A DNA stretch of 64,000 nt from Rhodobacteraceae bacterium Araon29 (lineage in GTDB: Bacteria > Pseudomonadota > Alphaproteobacteria > Rhodobacterales > Rhodobacteraceae), in contig CP046865.1 in the NCBI GenBank assembly GCA_039640505.1, positions 744,001 to 808,000 on the forward strand. Direction: 5' to 3'. The translations under genes were made by a program, and so were the position numbers. The notes below the pieces were generated by a model that saw nothing but the letters and a program-made list of their open reading frames with translations, was not told the origin of the DNA and made no database searches. Of the stretch, positions 51,864 through 60,446 are shown in pieces (the stretch's first letter is position 1; each line of letters begins with the position of its first letter).

Positions 51864-51912
51864 GTGCAAAAACCCGCACAGAAGCCTTTTATAATTGTGC
51901 GAAAAACCGCAC
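51864..51912. promoter_or_regulatory. Tandem GTGC-N8-GCAC sites upstream of dctP
   Basis: GTGCAAAAACCCGCAC (51864-51879) and GTGCGAAAAACCGCAC (51897-51912) are near-identical imperfect palindromes with centres 33 bp apart, about three helical turns, on the same face of DNA. They lie 160-210 bp upstream of the TRAP binding-protein gene, as upstream activating sites of DctD-type regulators do. No -24/-12 (TGGCAC-N5-TTGC) promoter was seen in 51913-52073. Confidence 0.7.
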
Positions 51913-52073
51913 GTTTGATAGCCAATATCTATAATGATAATCGAAAGTAACAATGTAACCCATTATTTTATCTATGTTTACTTGAATTTTTGAGATTTTT
52001 TATATTCCTTATTGAACAAAATTTGCCTGCAGAAATATTATTCTCCACCAAATTAAGGTCTGGGAGGACAGAT

Positions 52074-53066
52074 ATGAAACTAATCACCACAACAATAACT
52101 GCACTTGCACTGACTATATCAGCCAATGCAGTAAGCGCCGCCTGCGATGCGGGCGAAACCGTTATCAAATTCAGTCATGTGACCAACACTGACAAGCATC
52201 CTAAAGGAATAGCGGCTACACTGCTGAGCGAGCGTGTCAATGAGGAGATGAATGGCAAAGCCTGTATGGAGGTTTTTCCAAACTCGACCCTTTATGATGA
52301 TAACAAGGTGCTTGAGGCGCTGCTTCAAGGCGATGTACAGTTGGCAGCACCATCGCTGTCCAAGTTTGAGAAATTCACAAAGCAGTTCAGAATCTTCGAC
52401 TTGCCTTTCATGTTCGAGGACATTGAAGCCGTCGATGCGTTCCAAGCCTCAGATGCAGGTCAGGCCTTGCTAGATAGCATGCAGCGCCGCGGCCTTCAGG
52501 GTTTGACGTTTTGGCACAATGGCATGAAACAAATGTCGGCCAATGTACCCTTGATGTCACCCTCAGACGCCAATGGCCTCAAATTCCGTGTGATGTCATC
52601 GGACGTTCTGGTGGCTCAGATGGAAGCAATCGGAGGAGCTCCGCAAAAGATGGCCTTCTCAGAAGTCTATGGAGGGCTGCAGCAAGGCGTCGTCGATGGG
52701 CAAGAAAACACGTGGTCAAACATTTATGGTAAGAAGTTTTTCGAAGTGCAGGACGGTATCACTGAGACCAACCACGGCATTATTGACTATCTGGTCGTGA
52801 CCAGTGTCGATTGGCTCGAGAACCTAGATGCGGATGTCCGCGACCAGTTCCTGACTATCCTGGGCGAGGTCACTGAGCTTCGGAATGCCCAGTCTTTTGC
52901 TGTAAACCAGACGAACCGGCAAGCTATTATCGATGCTGGCGCTACGGTGCGGACGCTGACCGCTGAAGAGCGTCAGGCTTGGGTTGATGTCATGAAACCA
53001 GTCTGGGACCAGTTTGCTGATGATGTTGGTCAGGACATGATCGACGCAGCACAGGCCCTCAATTAA
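52074..53066 (+). CDS. dctP: TRAP transporter substrate-binding protein DctP
   Basis: 330 residues from the ATG at 52074 (GGGAGGA upstream; the frame extending to 51990 is not used). Signal peptide MKLITTTITALALTISANAVSA, then the DctP fold: IKFSHVTNTDKHPKG, LPFMFEDIEAVDAF, the Arg of LKFRVMSSDVL that binds the ligand carboxylate, and EVYGGLQQGVVDGQENTWSN. Captures an organic acid in the periplasm. It follows the two-component genes and the tandem operator-like sites. Confidence 0.95.
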   Translation: MKLITTTITALALTISANAVSAACDAGETVIKFSHVTNTDKHPKGIAATLLSERVNEEMNGKACMEVFPNSTLYDDNKVLEALLQGDVQLAAPSLSKFEKFTKQFRIFDLPFMFEDIEAVDAFQASDAGQALLDSMQRRGLQGLTFWHNGMKQMSANVPLMSPSDANGLKFRVMSSDVLVAQMEAIGGAPQKMAFSEVYGGLQQGVVDGQENTWSNIYGKKFFEVQDGITETNHGIIDYLVVTSVDWLENLDADVRDQFLTILGEVTELRNAQSFAVNQTNRQAIIDAGATVRTLTAEERQAWVDVMKPVWDQFADDVGQDMIDAAQALN

Positions 53067-53085
53067 GAAAACTAAATTCAACTTG

Positions 53086-53116
53086 TGTCCGGAGGCGTAT
53101 AAGACGCCTCCGGACA
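53086..53116 (+). terminator. Strong hairpin between dctP and dctQ
   Basis: TGTCCGGAGGCGT (53086-53098) and its exact reverse complement (53104-53116) form a 13-bp stem with a 5-nt loop. There is no T-tract after it, so it may act by protecting the dctP mRNA end or by partial attenuation, giving more binding protein than permease. Confidence 0.75.
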
Positions 53117-53133
53117 TGCTTGGAAAGTTAAAT

Positions 53134-53799
53134 ATGGATCATTCAAAATCGTTCATCGACCGCCTTGAAGAGATGTTGATTGCGGGCATTCTTGGCATGA
53201 TGGCACTGATCACATTTGCCAATGTTGTGGCGCGGTACGGCTTCAATAATAACATCCTTTGGGCTCTGGAACTCACAGTCTTCCTATTCGGTTGGCTCGT
53301 GCTTCTTGGGGCATCTTATGCGGTGAAGAAGGGCTCCCACCTTGGTGTTGACATCATCGTCAACATTCTAGCTCCGGAAGCACGACGCGTCTTGGGGCTG
53401 GTCGCTGTGGCTATATGCGTCGCTTTCAGTTTCCTGATGCTGAAGGGGGCATGGGACTATTGGGCTAATTTTGCCAATCTCCCCGGCACAGAGGGCCGTT
53501 GGTTCCCACTCGGCTTTGAGGAGAAGTACCGCGGCAAGGGGTGGTACGAGGTCAACGATATCCCGCATCCTGCCATATTGGGATGGATGGAGACCGTGTT
53601 CAACGAGGGCGAAGAATATGAGAAAATCCCGCGCTTGTTGCCATATTTTATTCTGCCATTGTCTATGGCCCTCATGCTCTTCCGTTTCCTGCAAGCTGGA
53701 TGGGCACTCTGGATTGGCAAAATCGACCGTGTGGTGGCTAGCCATGAAGTTGAAGACGAAATCCAAGAAGCACATGAGCAGTTAAGAGAGAAAAACTGA
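53134..53799 (+). CDS. dctQ: TRAP transporter small permease DctQ
   Basis: 221 residues from the ATG at 53134 with GGAAAG 8 nt upstream (the ATG at 53116 lies in the hairpin). Four membrane segments with the DctQ signature around VARYGFNNNILWALELTVF and VKKGSHLGVDIIV. A roughly 65-residue polar insertion (LPGTEGRWFPLGFEEKYRGK and following) separates the third and fourth segments. It ends with a charged tail. The stop overlaps the dctM start. Confidence 0.92.
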   Translation: MDHSKSFIDRLEEMLIAGILGMMALITFANVVARYGFNNNILWALELTVFLFGWLVLLGASYAVKKGSHLGVDIIVNILAPEARRVLGLVAVAICVAFSFLMLKGAWDYWANFANLPGTEGRWFPLGFEEKYRGKGWYEVNDIPHPAILGWMETVFNEGEEYEKIPRLLPYFILPLSMALMLFRFLQAGWALWIGKIDRVVASHEVEDEIQEAHEQLREKN

Positions 53800-55208
53800 T
53801 GGAAGTTGTACTACTTTTTACCCTGGTCATTGGCCTGCTGGTCATTGGTGTGCCGATCGCGGTTGCACTTGGCATGTCCTCAGTGCTGTTTCTGCTGGCA
53901 TTTTCTGACAGTTCACTGGCGTCGGTTGCCCAAACGCTGTTCAGCGCTTTCGAGGGCCACTATACGCTTCTCGCCATCCCATTTTTCATTCTGGCAGCAT
54001 CGTTCATGACGACGGGTGGTGTTGCACAACGGATCATCCGGTTCTCAATTGCCTGCGTCGGGCATCTGCCTGGCGGGTTGGCTATTGCGGGTGTTTTTGC
54101 ATGCATGCTGTTCGCAGCGCTGTCTGGCTCTTCGCCAGCAACGGTCGTAGCAATTGGAACAATTGTCATCGGAGGCATGATTCAGGTTGGTTATTCAAAG
54201 GAGTTTGCTGCCGGTGTTATCTGCAACGCAGGCACGTTGGGGATCCTTATCCCGCCGTCTATTGTGATGGTTGTTTATGCAGCTTCAGTGGAAGTTTCTG
54301 TTGGGCGGATGTTCCTCGCTGGTGTCATTCCGGGACTTCTGGCCGGGTTTATGCTTATGACCGCTATCTATGTCATGGCAAAGGTAAAGAACTTACCCAA
54401 GGGTGAATGGCAGGGTTGGGGAGAAATCTTTGAATCTGGACTCGAAGCTGGGTGGGGCCTTTTCCTGATAGTGATTATTCTAGGCGGTATTTATGGCGGG
54501 ATATTCACTCCGACCGAAGCGGCCGCAGTTGCCGCGGTCTATGCTTTCTTCATTGCCAACTTCATCTACAAAGACATGGGACCTCTTGCCGAGAAAGGCC
54601 CACGCCACCTTTCAGCTGCGCATGTAGAGGGGCCCACGAGAACTACCCCTTTATGGCGCCAACCCTCGGCGCTGGTGACGGCATTTTTTCATAGGGACAC
54701 GCAGCAAACCCTGTTGGACGCGGGCAAGCTGACTGTTACGCTATTGTTCGTAATCGCAAACGCGCTCATCTTGAAGCATGTTCTTACGGACGAGCAAGTT
54801 CCGCAAACTGTGGCAAATGCAATGTTGTCCGCAGGCTTTGGACCAGTGATGTTCCTTATCGTCGTAAACATCATTCTGCTGCTTGGTGGACAGTTCATGG
54901 AGCCTTCAGGATTGCTTGTGATTGTCGCACCATTGGTTTTTCCAATTGCCATAGAACTGGGCATCGATCCCATCCATTTAGGAATTATTATGGTCGTAAA
55001 CATGGAAATCGGTATGATCACTCCGCCGGTTGGGTTGAACCTGTTTGTGACCTCTGGGGTTGCCGGTATGCCAATGATGTCGGTTGTACGAGCTGCCCTT
55101 CCATTTCTTGGCGTTCTATTCGTTTTCTTGATCTTGGTAACCTACGTGCCATGGATTTCGACATTCCTGCCTAATTTGATCATGGGACCAGAAATTATTG
55201 TGAAATAG
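53799..55208 (+). CDS. dctM: TRAP transporter large permease DctM
   Basis: 469 residues, about 12-13 membrane segments, with the DctM features PFFILAASFMTTGG, ALSGSSPATVVAIGTIVIGGM, GTLGILIPPSIVMVVYA and VNMEIGMITPPVGLNLFV. A cytoplasmic insertion of about 45 residues after FIYKDMGPLAEKG is present, as in the longer DctM subgroup. Together with DctQ it drives sodium-coupled uptake. Last gene of the TRAP operon; terminator follows. Confidence 0.95.
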   Translation: MEVVLLFTLVIGLLVIGVPIAVALGMSSVLFLLAFSDSSLASVAQTLFSAFEGHYTLLAIPFFILAASFMTTGGVAQRIIRFSIACVGHLPGGLAIAGVFACMLFAALSGSSPATVVAIGTIVIGGMIQVGYSKEFAAGVICNAGTLGILIPPSIVMVVYAASVEVSVGRMFLAGVIPGLLAGFMLMTAIYVMAKVKNLPKGEWQGWGEIFESGLEAGWGLFLIVIILGGIYGGIFTPTEAAAVAAVYAFFIANFIYKDMGPLAEKGPRHLSAAHVEGPTRTTPLWRQPSALVTAFFHRDTQQTLLDAGKLTVTLLFVIANALILKHVLTDEQVPQTVANAMLSAGFGPVMFLIVVNIILLLGGQFMEPSGLLVIVAPLVFPIAIELGIDPIHLGIIMVVNMEIGMITPPVGLNLFVTSGVAGMPMMSVVRAALPFLGVLFVFLILVTYVPWISTFLPNLIMGPEIIVK

Positions 55209-55228
55209 GTGTAGTGGTCAAAAAAGAT

Positions 55229-55266
55229 TGGCAGCACCTTTCTGGGGGCTGCCATTTATTTTTGCA
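55229..55266 (+). terminator. Terminator after dctM
   Basis: TGGCAGC (55229-55235) pairs with GCTGCCA (55248-55254), extended by CC/GG pairs, followed by a T-rich stretch (TTTATTTTTGC). It separates the TRAP operon from the decayed region beyond. Confidence 0.75.
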
Positions 55267-55383
55267 TAACTAAAATGCTTGCAATTTGAGTTTTAGTCGC
55301 AGAGGTTTGGTAGACCAATATGCTCTGTTCGCTCCCCGAAAACTCTCCTACATGCTTATCCCGCCTGTTAGAGCAACCCTCAG

Positions 55384-55578
55384 CATGTCTTACGTCAGCG
55401 GCACTTCAGGGACCACGCCAAGGTTGGCATGGTTCAGATCAACCTTCCAACAGCAGGTATGGATCTACATGCGCTGTTCACCTGTAAAAAGGGATCTTCC
55501 TATGGTCCGCCAGACAAAGGTGGTTATGCCCGCGAGTTTTTCACTGCAGCCAAGGTTGTGCACGAGGCCCGCGGGTAA
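55384..55578 (+). pseudogene. Aldehyde dehydrogenase, C-terminal remnant
   Basis: A 64-codon frame reads ...RHFRDHAKVGMVQINLPTAG, then KKGSSYGPPDKGGYAREFFT and VVHEARG before TAA. This is the end of an ALDH of the alpha-ketoglutaric semialdehyde dehydrogenase type, whose C terminus carries the same INLPTAG and KGSSYGP pattern. The catalytic Cys and Glu parts are missing and no start is present. The sequence between 55267 and 55383 shows no recognisable gene. Confidence 0.75.
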
Positions 55579-55673
55579 TGAAGCAGGCACCGCTTAAGGG
55601 CATGCGCATTCTTGATTCGATTAATGGGTTGGCCGATTTTGGCTATAACGATGCCCAGTTCTCAGACCGATAG
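55578..55673 (+). pseudogene. CaiB/BaiF CoA-transferase, N-terminal remnant
   Basis: Starting at an ATG overlapping the previous stop (TAATG), 31 codons read MKQAPLKGMRILDSINGLAD, resembling the LKGVRVLDL start of family III CoA-transferases, then stop at 55671-55673. The start overlap with the ALDH remnant suggests an ancient two-gene operon, now decayed. Confidence 0.55.
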
Positions 55674-55897
55674 AAAGTAGGCGCGATTTGGGGGTAACAT
55701 CATGATGCATGGACGCCGAAGATTGGGGGCAGGCCGCCCATATCTGGATGAAGCCCAATGAAATTGATGATCGTGACTGCCCGCTTGACGAGTTGATCTG
55801 CACCATCGATTTTGTGGATATGATGAGGATTTTGCCATAGTTTCCACTAAACACAAATTATGTCTGCCAAGCAAAATTTATAGAGGAGGGATTCGGT
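55674..55897. other. Decayed intergenic stretch with a doubtful small ORF
   Basis: A 43-codon frame at 55709-55840 (MDAEDWGQAAHIWMKPNEID...) has no recognisable family and no clear ribosome binding site; it may be a further remnant. GAGGAGGG at 55882-55889 is the ribosome binding site of the HMG-CoA lyase gene. Confidence 0.3.
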
Positions 55898-56848
55898 GTG
55901 CCTCAAGAAATTGACGTACTGGTGAGTGAAGTCGGACCACGGGACGGGCTACAGAGCATTGACCGCACGATGCCGACAGAGGCCAAACTCCATTGGATCA
56001 AAGCGCTGGCGGCCTCTGGGCTTCGGGAGATCGAAGTGGGATCTTTCGTATCTCCGCGCCTACTACCACAGATGGCCGATTGCGCCACGCTCGTAAGAGA
56101 AGCGAACAAACTTGAAGGTCTTTCGGTTCTGGCGTTGGTCCCAAACCTTAAAGGTGCAAAACACGCGATGGCAGCTGGTGCGCGCAAGTTGACCATGCCG
56201 CCTTCAGCTTCGCGGGCGCACAGCCTCAATAATATTGGCAAGACCCCTGAAGATGCGATTGAAGAGGTCCGCAGCGTTTGCGCTTTTCGCGACTCTCTGC
56301 CCGTCGAGCAGCGTCCGGATGTCGAGGTAGGCATCTCAACAGCGTTTGGCTGCACACTCGAGGGTAAGGTATCGGAGGACTGGGTGATCGAGATGGCCGG
56401 CCTATTGGCAAAGGCGGGTGCAGATAGCATCGGTCTCTCGGATACGACTGGCTATGCCAACCCGGCCCAGATCAAACGCATGTTCCGCCGCCTTCGTAGT
56501 GAGATCGGTACGGAGAAAATGGCAGGTGCTCATCTGCACAACACGCTGGGTCAAGGCCTCGCCAACGTCGTGGCCGCCCTCGAGGTTGACGTGACCACCT
56601 TCGATTCCTCGCTTGGCGGACTTGGCGGCTGCCCCTATGCACCGGGAGCAACTGGCAATATTGTGACTGAAGATCTTGTATTTATGCTAGAAGCGATGGG
56701 TCTGCGCACAGGCATTAATTTAGATGCGTTGATCACCGCACGTGAGGTGCTGCTACGCGGACTGCCAGGTGAGGACATCTATGGCAACGTCCCTGAGGCT
56801 GGCTTGCCTAAGGGCTTTACCTACGCCAATGAAAGGAGTGCAACATGA
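55898..56848 (+). CDS. Hydroxymethylglutaryl-CoA lyase
   Basis: 316 residues from a GTG at 55898. HMGL-like TIM barrel: VSEVGPRDGLQSI with the metal Asp and catalytic Arg, IEVGSFVSPRLLPQMAD, GISTAFGCTLEG, SIGLSDTTGYANP, AHLHNTLGQGLANVVAAL with the HxH metal pair, and the active-site Cys in GLGGCPYAPGATGN. Cleaves HMG-CoA (or a homologue such as citramalyl-CoA) into acetyl-CoA and a keto acid. Its stop overlaps the CoA-transferase start by 4 nt; together they would activate and cleave a branched dicarboxylate. Confidence 0.94.
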   Translation: MPQEIDVLVSEVGPRDGLQSIDRTMPTEAKLHWIKALAASGLREIEVGSFVSPRLLPQMADCATLVREANKLEGLSVLALVPNLKGAKHAMAAGARKLTMPPSASRAHSLNNIGKTPEDAIEEVRSVCAFRDSLPVEQRPDVEVGISTAFGCTLEGKVSEDWVIEMAGLLAKAGADSIGLSDTTGYANPAQIKRMFRRLRSEIGTEKMAGAHLHNTLGQGLANVVAALEVDVTTFDSSLGGLGGCPYAPGATGNIVTEDLVFMLEAMGLRTGINLDALITAREVLLRGLPGEDIYGNVPEAGLPKGFTYANERSAT

Positions 56849-57882
56849 CAAGCGTGCCACGCCCATTAGAGGGTATCAGGGTCGTCGAATTCAGCCACAT
56901 GGTGATGGGTCCTACCTGTGGGCTAATCCTTGCTGACCTCGGTGCCGATGTTGTTAAAGTCGAACCTGCTCCGGAGGGCGATAAGACCCGCCGTCTGCCT
57001 GGCTCAGGCGCTGGCTATTTTGGAACCTATAACCGCAACAAGCGGAGCGTCTCCGTGAATTTGAAGTCCGTTCAGGGTCTCGAGTTTGCTACCGACCTTG
57101 TGTGTGCGTCCGACGTTCTGCTTGAGAACTTCGGTGCAGGAGTTCTGGATCGTCTCGGCCTTGGCTATGATGCAATGCAAGAGATCCACCCTAGCTTGGT
57201 GTATTGCGCGCTGAAGGGCTTTCTCAGCGGCCCTTACGAGCAGTGCGCCGCTCTCGATGAAGTGGTGCAGATGATGGGTGGACTGGCTTATATGACGGGG
57301 CCCGAAGGGCACCCGTTACGTGCCGGTGCTTCGGTTAATGACGTGATGGGCGGGCTATTCGGAGTAATTGCTATTCAGGCCGCGCTATGGGAACGAAAGC
57401 GCACCGGCAAGGGCACCTTCGTCCGCTCTGGGCTATTTGAGAACAATATGTTTCTTGTCGCGCAGCATATGGTCCAGTACCGTCAAACTGGAGTTCCCGC
57501 GGCGCCGATGCCTGATCGTGTATCTGCGTGGGCGGTCTACGACGTATTCGAGACGGCCGGTGGTGAGAAGATTTTTGTCGGCGTGGTCAGCGACAAGCAG
57601 TGGGTTGAATTCTGCAACGCCTTCGGCCTAGACGATCTGCTTGAGGATGCAGAACTTCAGACCAACGCGCAACGGGTGGCGCACCGAGACGCGTTCATGC
57701 CACGCCTGAGCGAAATGTTTGGAAGGCAAGACCTGTCAGAAGCCACAACGATCTGCAAACGTGTTGGCCTTCCCTTTGCACCGATCCTGCGACCGGATCA
57801 GCTTTTTGACGACCCTCATGTGAACCACACTGGTGCGACGGTTGAAGTATGGACCTGTCGCGGAATTGTGCCGCTCCTTTAA
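56845..57882 (+). pseudogene. CaiB/BaiF (family III) CoA-transferase, interrupted by an IS3-family element
   Basis: The first 335 codons are intact: LEGIRVVEFSHMVMGPTCGL, ADLGADVVKVEP, YNRNKRSVSVNLK, the catalytic Asp in ALDEVVQMMGGLAYM, and GLPFAPILRPDQLFDDPHV. At 57850 the frame enters the IS inverted repeat, which adds WTCRGIVPLL and a stop. The lost C terminus (VPTLPFEYGGTRLG...) is found intact after the element at 59081. Truncation removes about 65 residues, probably inactivating the enzyme. It was translationally coupled to HMG-CoA lyase. Confidence 0.93.
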
Positions 57883-57912
57883 CCGCATATTATGCACTAA
57901 AGGAGAATACAC

Positions 57913-58188
57913 ATGGGAAACAAACCAACAGCAGAATTTAGACAGGAAGTTGTGCGCGTAGCATTAACAAGTGGGCTTAGCCGTAAGCAGGTCGCATCGG
58001 ACTTTGGGATTGGTTTTTCGACACTGAGCCGCTGGATCAAAGAAGAACGCGATACAGTTTCTACGCCTGAGCCACAAATTGATTTGATTCACGAAAACGA
58101 ACGGCTGCGAAAAGAAGTCCGCATGCTTCGTGAGGAGAGGGAAATATTAAAAAAGGCAACACAGTTCTTCGCGAAGCAAAAACCGTGA
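57913..58188 (+). CDS. IS3-family transposase OrfA
   Basis: 91 residues: a helix-turn-helix (LTSGLSRKQVASDFGIGFST then LSRWIKE) and a leucine-zipper-like tail (ENERLRKEVRMLREEREIL). The A6G run at 58149-58155 is a typical slippery site for -1 frameshifting. Reading on in the -1 frame gives KKGNTVLREAKTVRFKFIEE, joining OrfA to OrfB as the fused active transposase. Confidence 0.95.
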   Translation: MGNKPTAEFRQEVVRVALTSGLSRKQVASDFGIGFSTLSRWIKEERDTVSTPEPQIDLIHENERLRKEVRMLREEREILKKATQFFAKQKP

Positions 58189-59042
58189 GGTTTAAGTTTA
58201 TCGAAGAACACCGTGGCACGCTTCCAATCAATCGTCTGTGTCATATTATGAATGTCAGTGCACGTGGTTACCGCGCCTATCGCACACGACCAATCAACCA
58301 AAGTCAGAGAACGGATATGGTTTTATTGGCTCATATTCGGGATCAATTCGCCCTAAGTCACAATAGTTATGGGCGCGTCAGAATGACCGAAGAGCTGAAA
58401 GAGTTAGGTCTGCAGGTCGGCCACCGCCGTGTAGGAAGATTGATGCGCCAGAACGCCATATCCGTTATCAGAACCCGTAAACATAAGGTCACAACGGATA
58501 GTAATCACAAGTTTAATATTGCGCCAAATCTGCTGGATCGTGATTTTACTACCGATAAGCCTAATCAAAAATGGGTGGTTGATATTAGCTATATATGGAC
58601 ACGTGAAGGATGGCTATACTTGGCTGCTGTACTTGATTTACATTCAAGGCGCATCATCGGTTGGTCGGTCAGTAATCGGATGAAGAAGGATCTGGCAATA
58701 CGTGCGTTAGACATGGCGGTTGCTTTGCGGCGTCCTCCTAAGGATTGCATCCATCACAGTGATCGTGGAAGCCAATATTGCTCACATGAATACCAGGCTC
58801 GGCTTCGCAAACACGGATTTAAAATATCAATGTCAGGAAAGGGTAATTGCTATGACAATGCAGCAATGGAAACATTCTTCAAAACTATCAAGGCTGAACT
58901 GATATGGCGAAATACTTGGCACACACGCCGTGCTGCTGAACTGGCTATCTTCAAATATATCAATGGCGTTTATAACCCACGCCGCAGACATTCTGCATTA
59001 GGCTGGAAAAGCCCCTTGGCTTTCGAACGGATAGCCGCTTAA
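58185..59042 (+). CDS. IS3-family transposase OrfB (DDE integrase core)
   Basis: 285 residues starting at a GTG that overlaps the OrfA stop (GTGA), in the -1 frame. HTH_21 region YGRVRMTEELKELGLQVGHRR, then the rve core with catalytic Asp in WVVDISYIW, Asp in HHSDRGSQYC and Glu in AAMETFFKTIKAE, and the conserved C-terminal YNPRRRHSALGW. All three catalytic residues are present. More likely made as an OrfAB fusion by frameshifting than from its own start. Confidence 0.95.
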   Translation: MRFKFIEEHRGTLPINRLCHIMNVSARGYRAYRTRPINQSQRTDMVLLAHIRDQFALSHNSYGRVRMTEELKELGLQVGHRRVGRLMRQNAISVIRTRKHKVTTDSNHKFNIAPNLLDRDFTTDKPNQKWVVDISYIWTREGWLYLAAVLDLHSRRIIGWSVSNRMKKDLAIRALDMAVALRRPPKDCIHHSDRGSQYCSHEYQARLRKHGFKISMSGKGNCYDNAAMETFFKTIKAELIWRNTWHTRRAAELAIFKYINGVYNPRRRHSALGWKSPLAFERIAA

Positions 59043-59080
59043 GTGAGAACTCGGAGCGGCACTAAAGCGGGACAGGTCCA

Positions 59081-59278
59081 GAAACCCTGAGTAATGGTGT
59101 GCGGACGCAGGTTCCAACGCTGCCGTTTGAATACGGCGGCACCCGGCTTGGCCTCTATCGGGACCTACCACAAGTTGGCGAGCACAACGAGGCTGTCGCG
59201 CGCGAGTTGGGGTACTCGGATGAAGCGTTGGAGCGTTTGCGTCCCTTGCTAGGTAGCGCTGCGACCTCAGACAAGTGA
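59081..59278 (+). pseudogene. CoA-transferase 3' fragment, separated by the IS element
   Basis: Reads ETLSNGVRTQVPTLPFEYGG, then RLGLYRDLPQVGEHNEAVAR and ELGYSDEALERLRPLL to a TGA, the standard C-terminal tail of family III CoA-transferases. It continues the gene cut at 57849 in the correct order and strand. Removing the IS and one target triplet restores an uninterrupted frame (...TVEV-TLSNG...). Confidence 0.92.
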
Positions 59279-59795
59279 GGAGTGTGTTAAATACCACTGA
59301 GCGAGATCGATCGAACATCTCCTCGATTGGATGGCTTGGATCGGTGGATCGCACAGAATGCCTTTGTGACCGGAAATATCACGCCTTGCCATTGGGGTGA
59401 AGTTTCGTTCGTTAGGATCGTTCGCGGTAGCAACGAACCAATCGAAATTAGTAATTTCAGCAACATTTAAGAAGGGGCTGTGCTGCATTTTGATCTTGGA
59501 TATTCGCAGCTTATCGGAGTTGGTATTACAATTGCACATGTTGCTGCGCGTCAACGGTGCCAGATCGGCACAAAAATTCTCATTGGTATGGCTGCCACGG
59601 TAGAAACAGACATGGCGCAGCAGTAACAGTGGACCGATTTTCAGACCCCTTTTCCAAAACGCAGCCTCAGTAAGTTATTGATAATAATAAACCTTTATGA
59701 TTTTCAGTTGCTTGACCGGTGCGCCATTTTCCCCATTTCTCGAATAAATTAAATGATACCAGTGGGTTAGGTCATTTTTCAAGCGTATGGTAGCT
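59279..59795. other. Non-coding or decayed region
   Basis: 517 bp without a convincing gene. One frame (about 59478-59627) reads ARQRCQIGTKILIGMAATVE, resembling a hexapeptide-repeat protein end, and another (about 59290-59470) reads RWIAQNAFVTGNITPCHWGE; neither has a start or a recognisable family. Both are probably remnants. 59630-59795 is AT-rich and featureless. Confidence 0.35.
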
Positions 59796-60446
59796 TTACT
59801 TGGAGCGAGTGACTTCAGAAGCCGTACCATAGTTTGGTTCATCAACTGTGCTCAAGCCATGGGCCGCCAATAAAGTGTCTCGAACATATGCAATCTGTGC
59901 CGTTTCTTCGATGATTTCTGCCAGATATTGCGCTTTGATCAGGCTTGATCCAACACCTATTGTGCCATGGTTCGCCAAAACAGCGGCCACAATTTTTTCA
60001 TCCCGAAATACTGGGCTAATTTCACGGCTGGTCTGAGGGCCACCTTGAGGACAGAGTGGAATAAGAGGCATGCGGCCGATTTTTTCAATCGTCTGCACCG
60101 TTAGGCAGGGAATTTCCAGCCCCGCACTGGCGTAGCCGGTTGCCCAAGGAGAGTGGCAATGAACAACTGCACGAATATCTTTTCGAATCCGGTAAAGATC
60201 GAGATGGAAACCTAGGTCTTTTGAAGGCTTAAATTCCGATGGCTCGATGGTGCCATCAAGATGCACGACTTGAAGGTTATCGTGGGTACATTCGTTAAAC
60301 CCCACACCAGAAGGCTTTATTAATATAGCCTCTCGGTCCTCAAGTCGCACCGATAGGTTTCCGCCTGCGTTTGTTTGCAGACGTAGGTTGAAGCAGCGTT
60401 TTGCGGTCGCAATGAGCGCGTCTTTTTTGTCCCTTAGTTCAGACAT
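59796..60446 (-). CDS. Class II aldolase/adducin-family protein
   Basis: 216 residues from the ATG at 60446 (AAGGGA upstream; the longer frame to 60488 is not used). Family features: NAGGNLSVRLEDREAILIKP, the Zn-binding His pair in AVVHCHSPWATGYA, and the third His in AVLANHGTIGVG. Members include fuculose-, rhamnulose- and ribulose-phosphate aldolases or epimerases. The usual partner kinase (Otn/DUF1537 type) is absent; instead a Tm-1-like gene overlaps it by 8 nt. Last gene of the third ABC operon. Confidence 0.92.
   Translation of the reverse strand: MSELRDKKDALIATAKRCFNLRLQTNAGGNLSVRLEDREAILIKPSGVGFNECTHDNLQVVHLDGTIEPSEFKPSKDLGFHLDLYRIRKDIRAVVHCHSPWATGYASAGLEIPCLTVQTIEKIGRMPLIPLCPQGGPQTSREISPVFRDEKIVAAVLANHGTIGVGSSLIKAQYLAEIIEETAQIAYVRDTLLAAHGLSTVDEPNYGTASEVTRSK

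Larger units (their letters stand above)
57850..59080. mobile_element. Complete IS3-family insertion sequence (1231 bp)
   Basis: Imperfect 28-bp terminal inverted repeats: TGGACCTGTCGCGGAATTGT... (57850-57877) and its counterpart reading inward from 59080 (TGGACCTGTCCCGCTTTAGT...), both ending GTGCCGCTCC. Flanking triplets GTA (left) and GAA (right) look like a 3-bp target duplication with one later substitution. Both transposase frames are intact, so it may still be mobile. It sits in the CoA-transferase gene. Confidence 0.95.

Noticed and set aside
51913-52073. Sigma-54 (-24/-12) promoter before dctP
   Set aside because: No TGGCAC-N5-TTGC-like element could be found, in keeping with the missing GAFTGA loop in the regulator.
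57850-57882. Natural C terminus WTCRGIVPLL of the CoA-transferase
   Set aside because: These codons are the IS inverted repeat; the genuine C terminus lies after the element at 59081.
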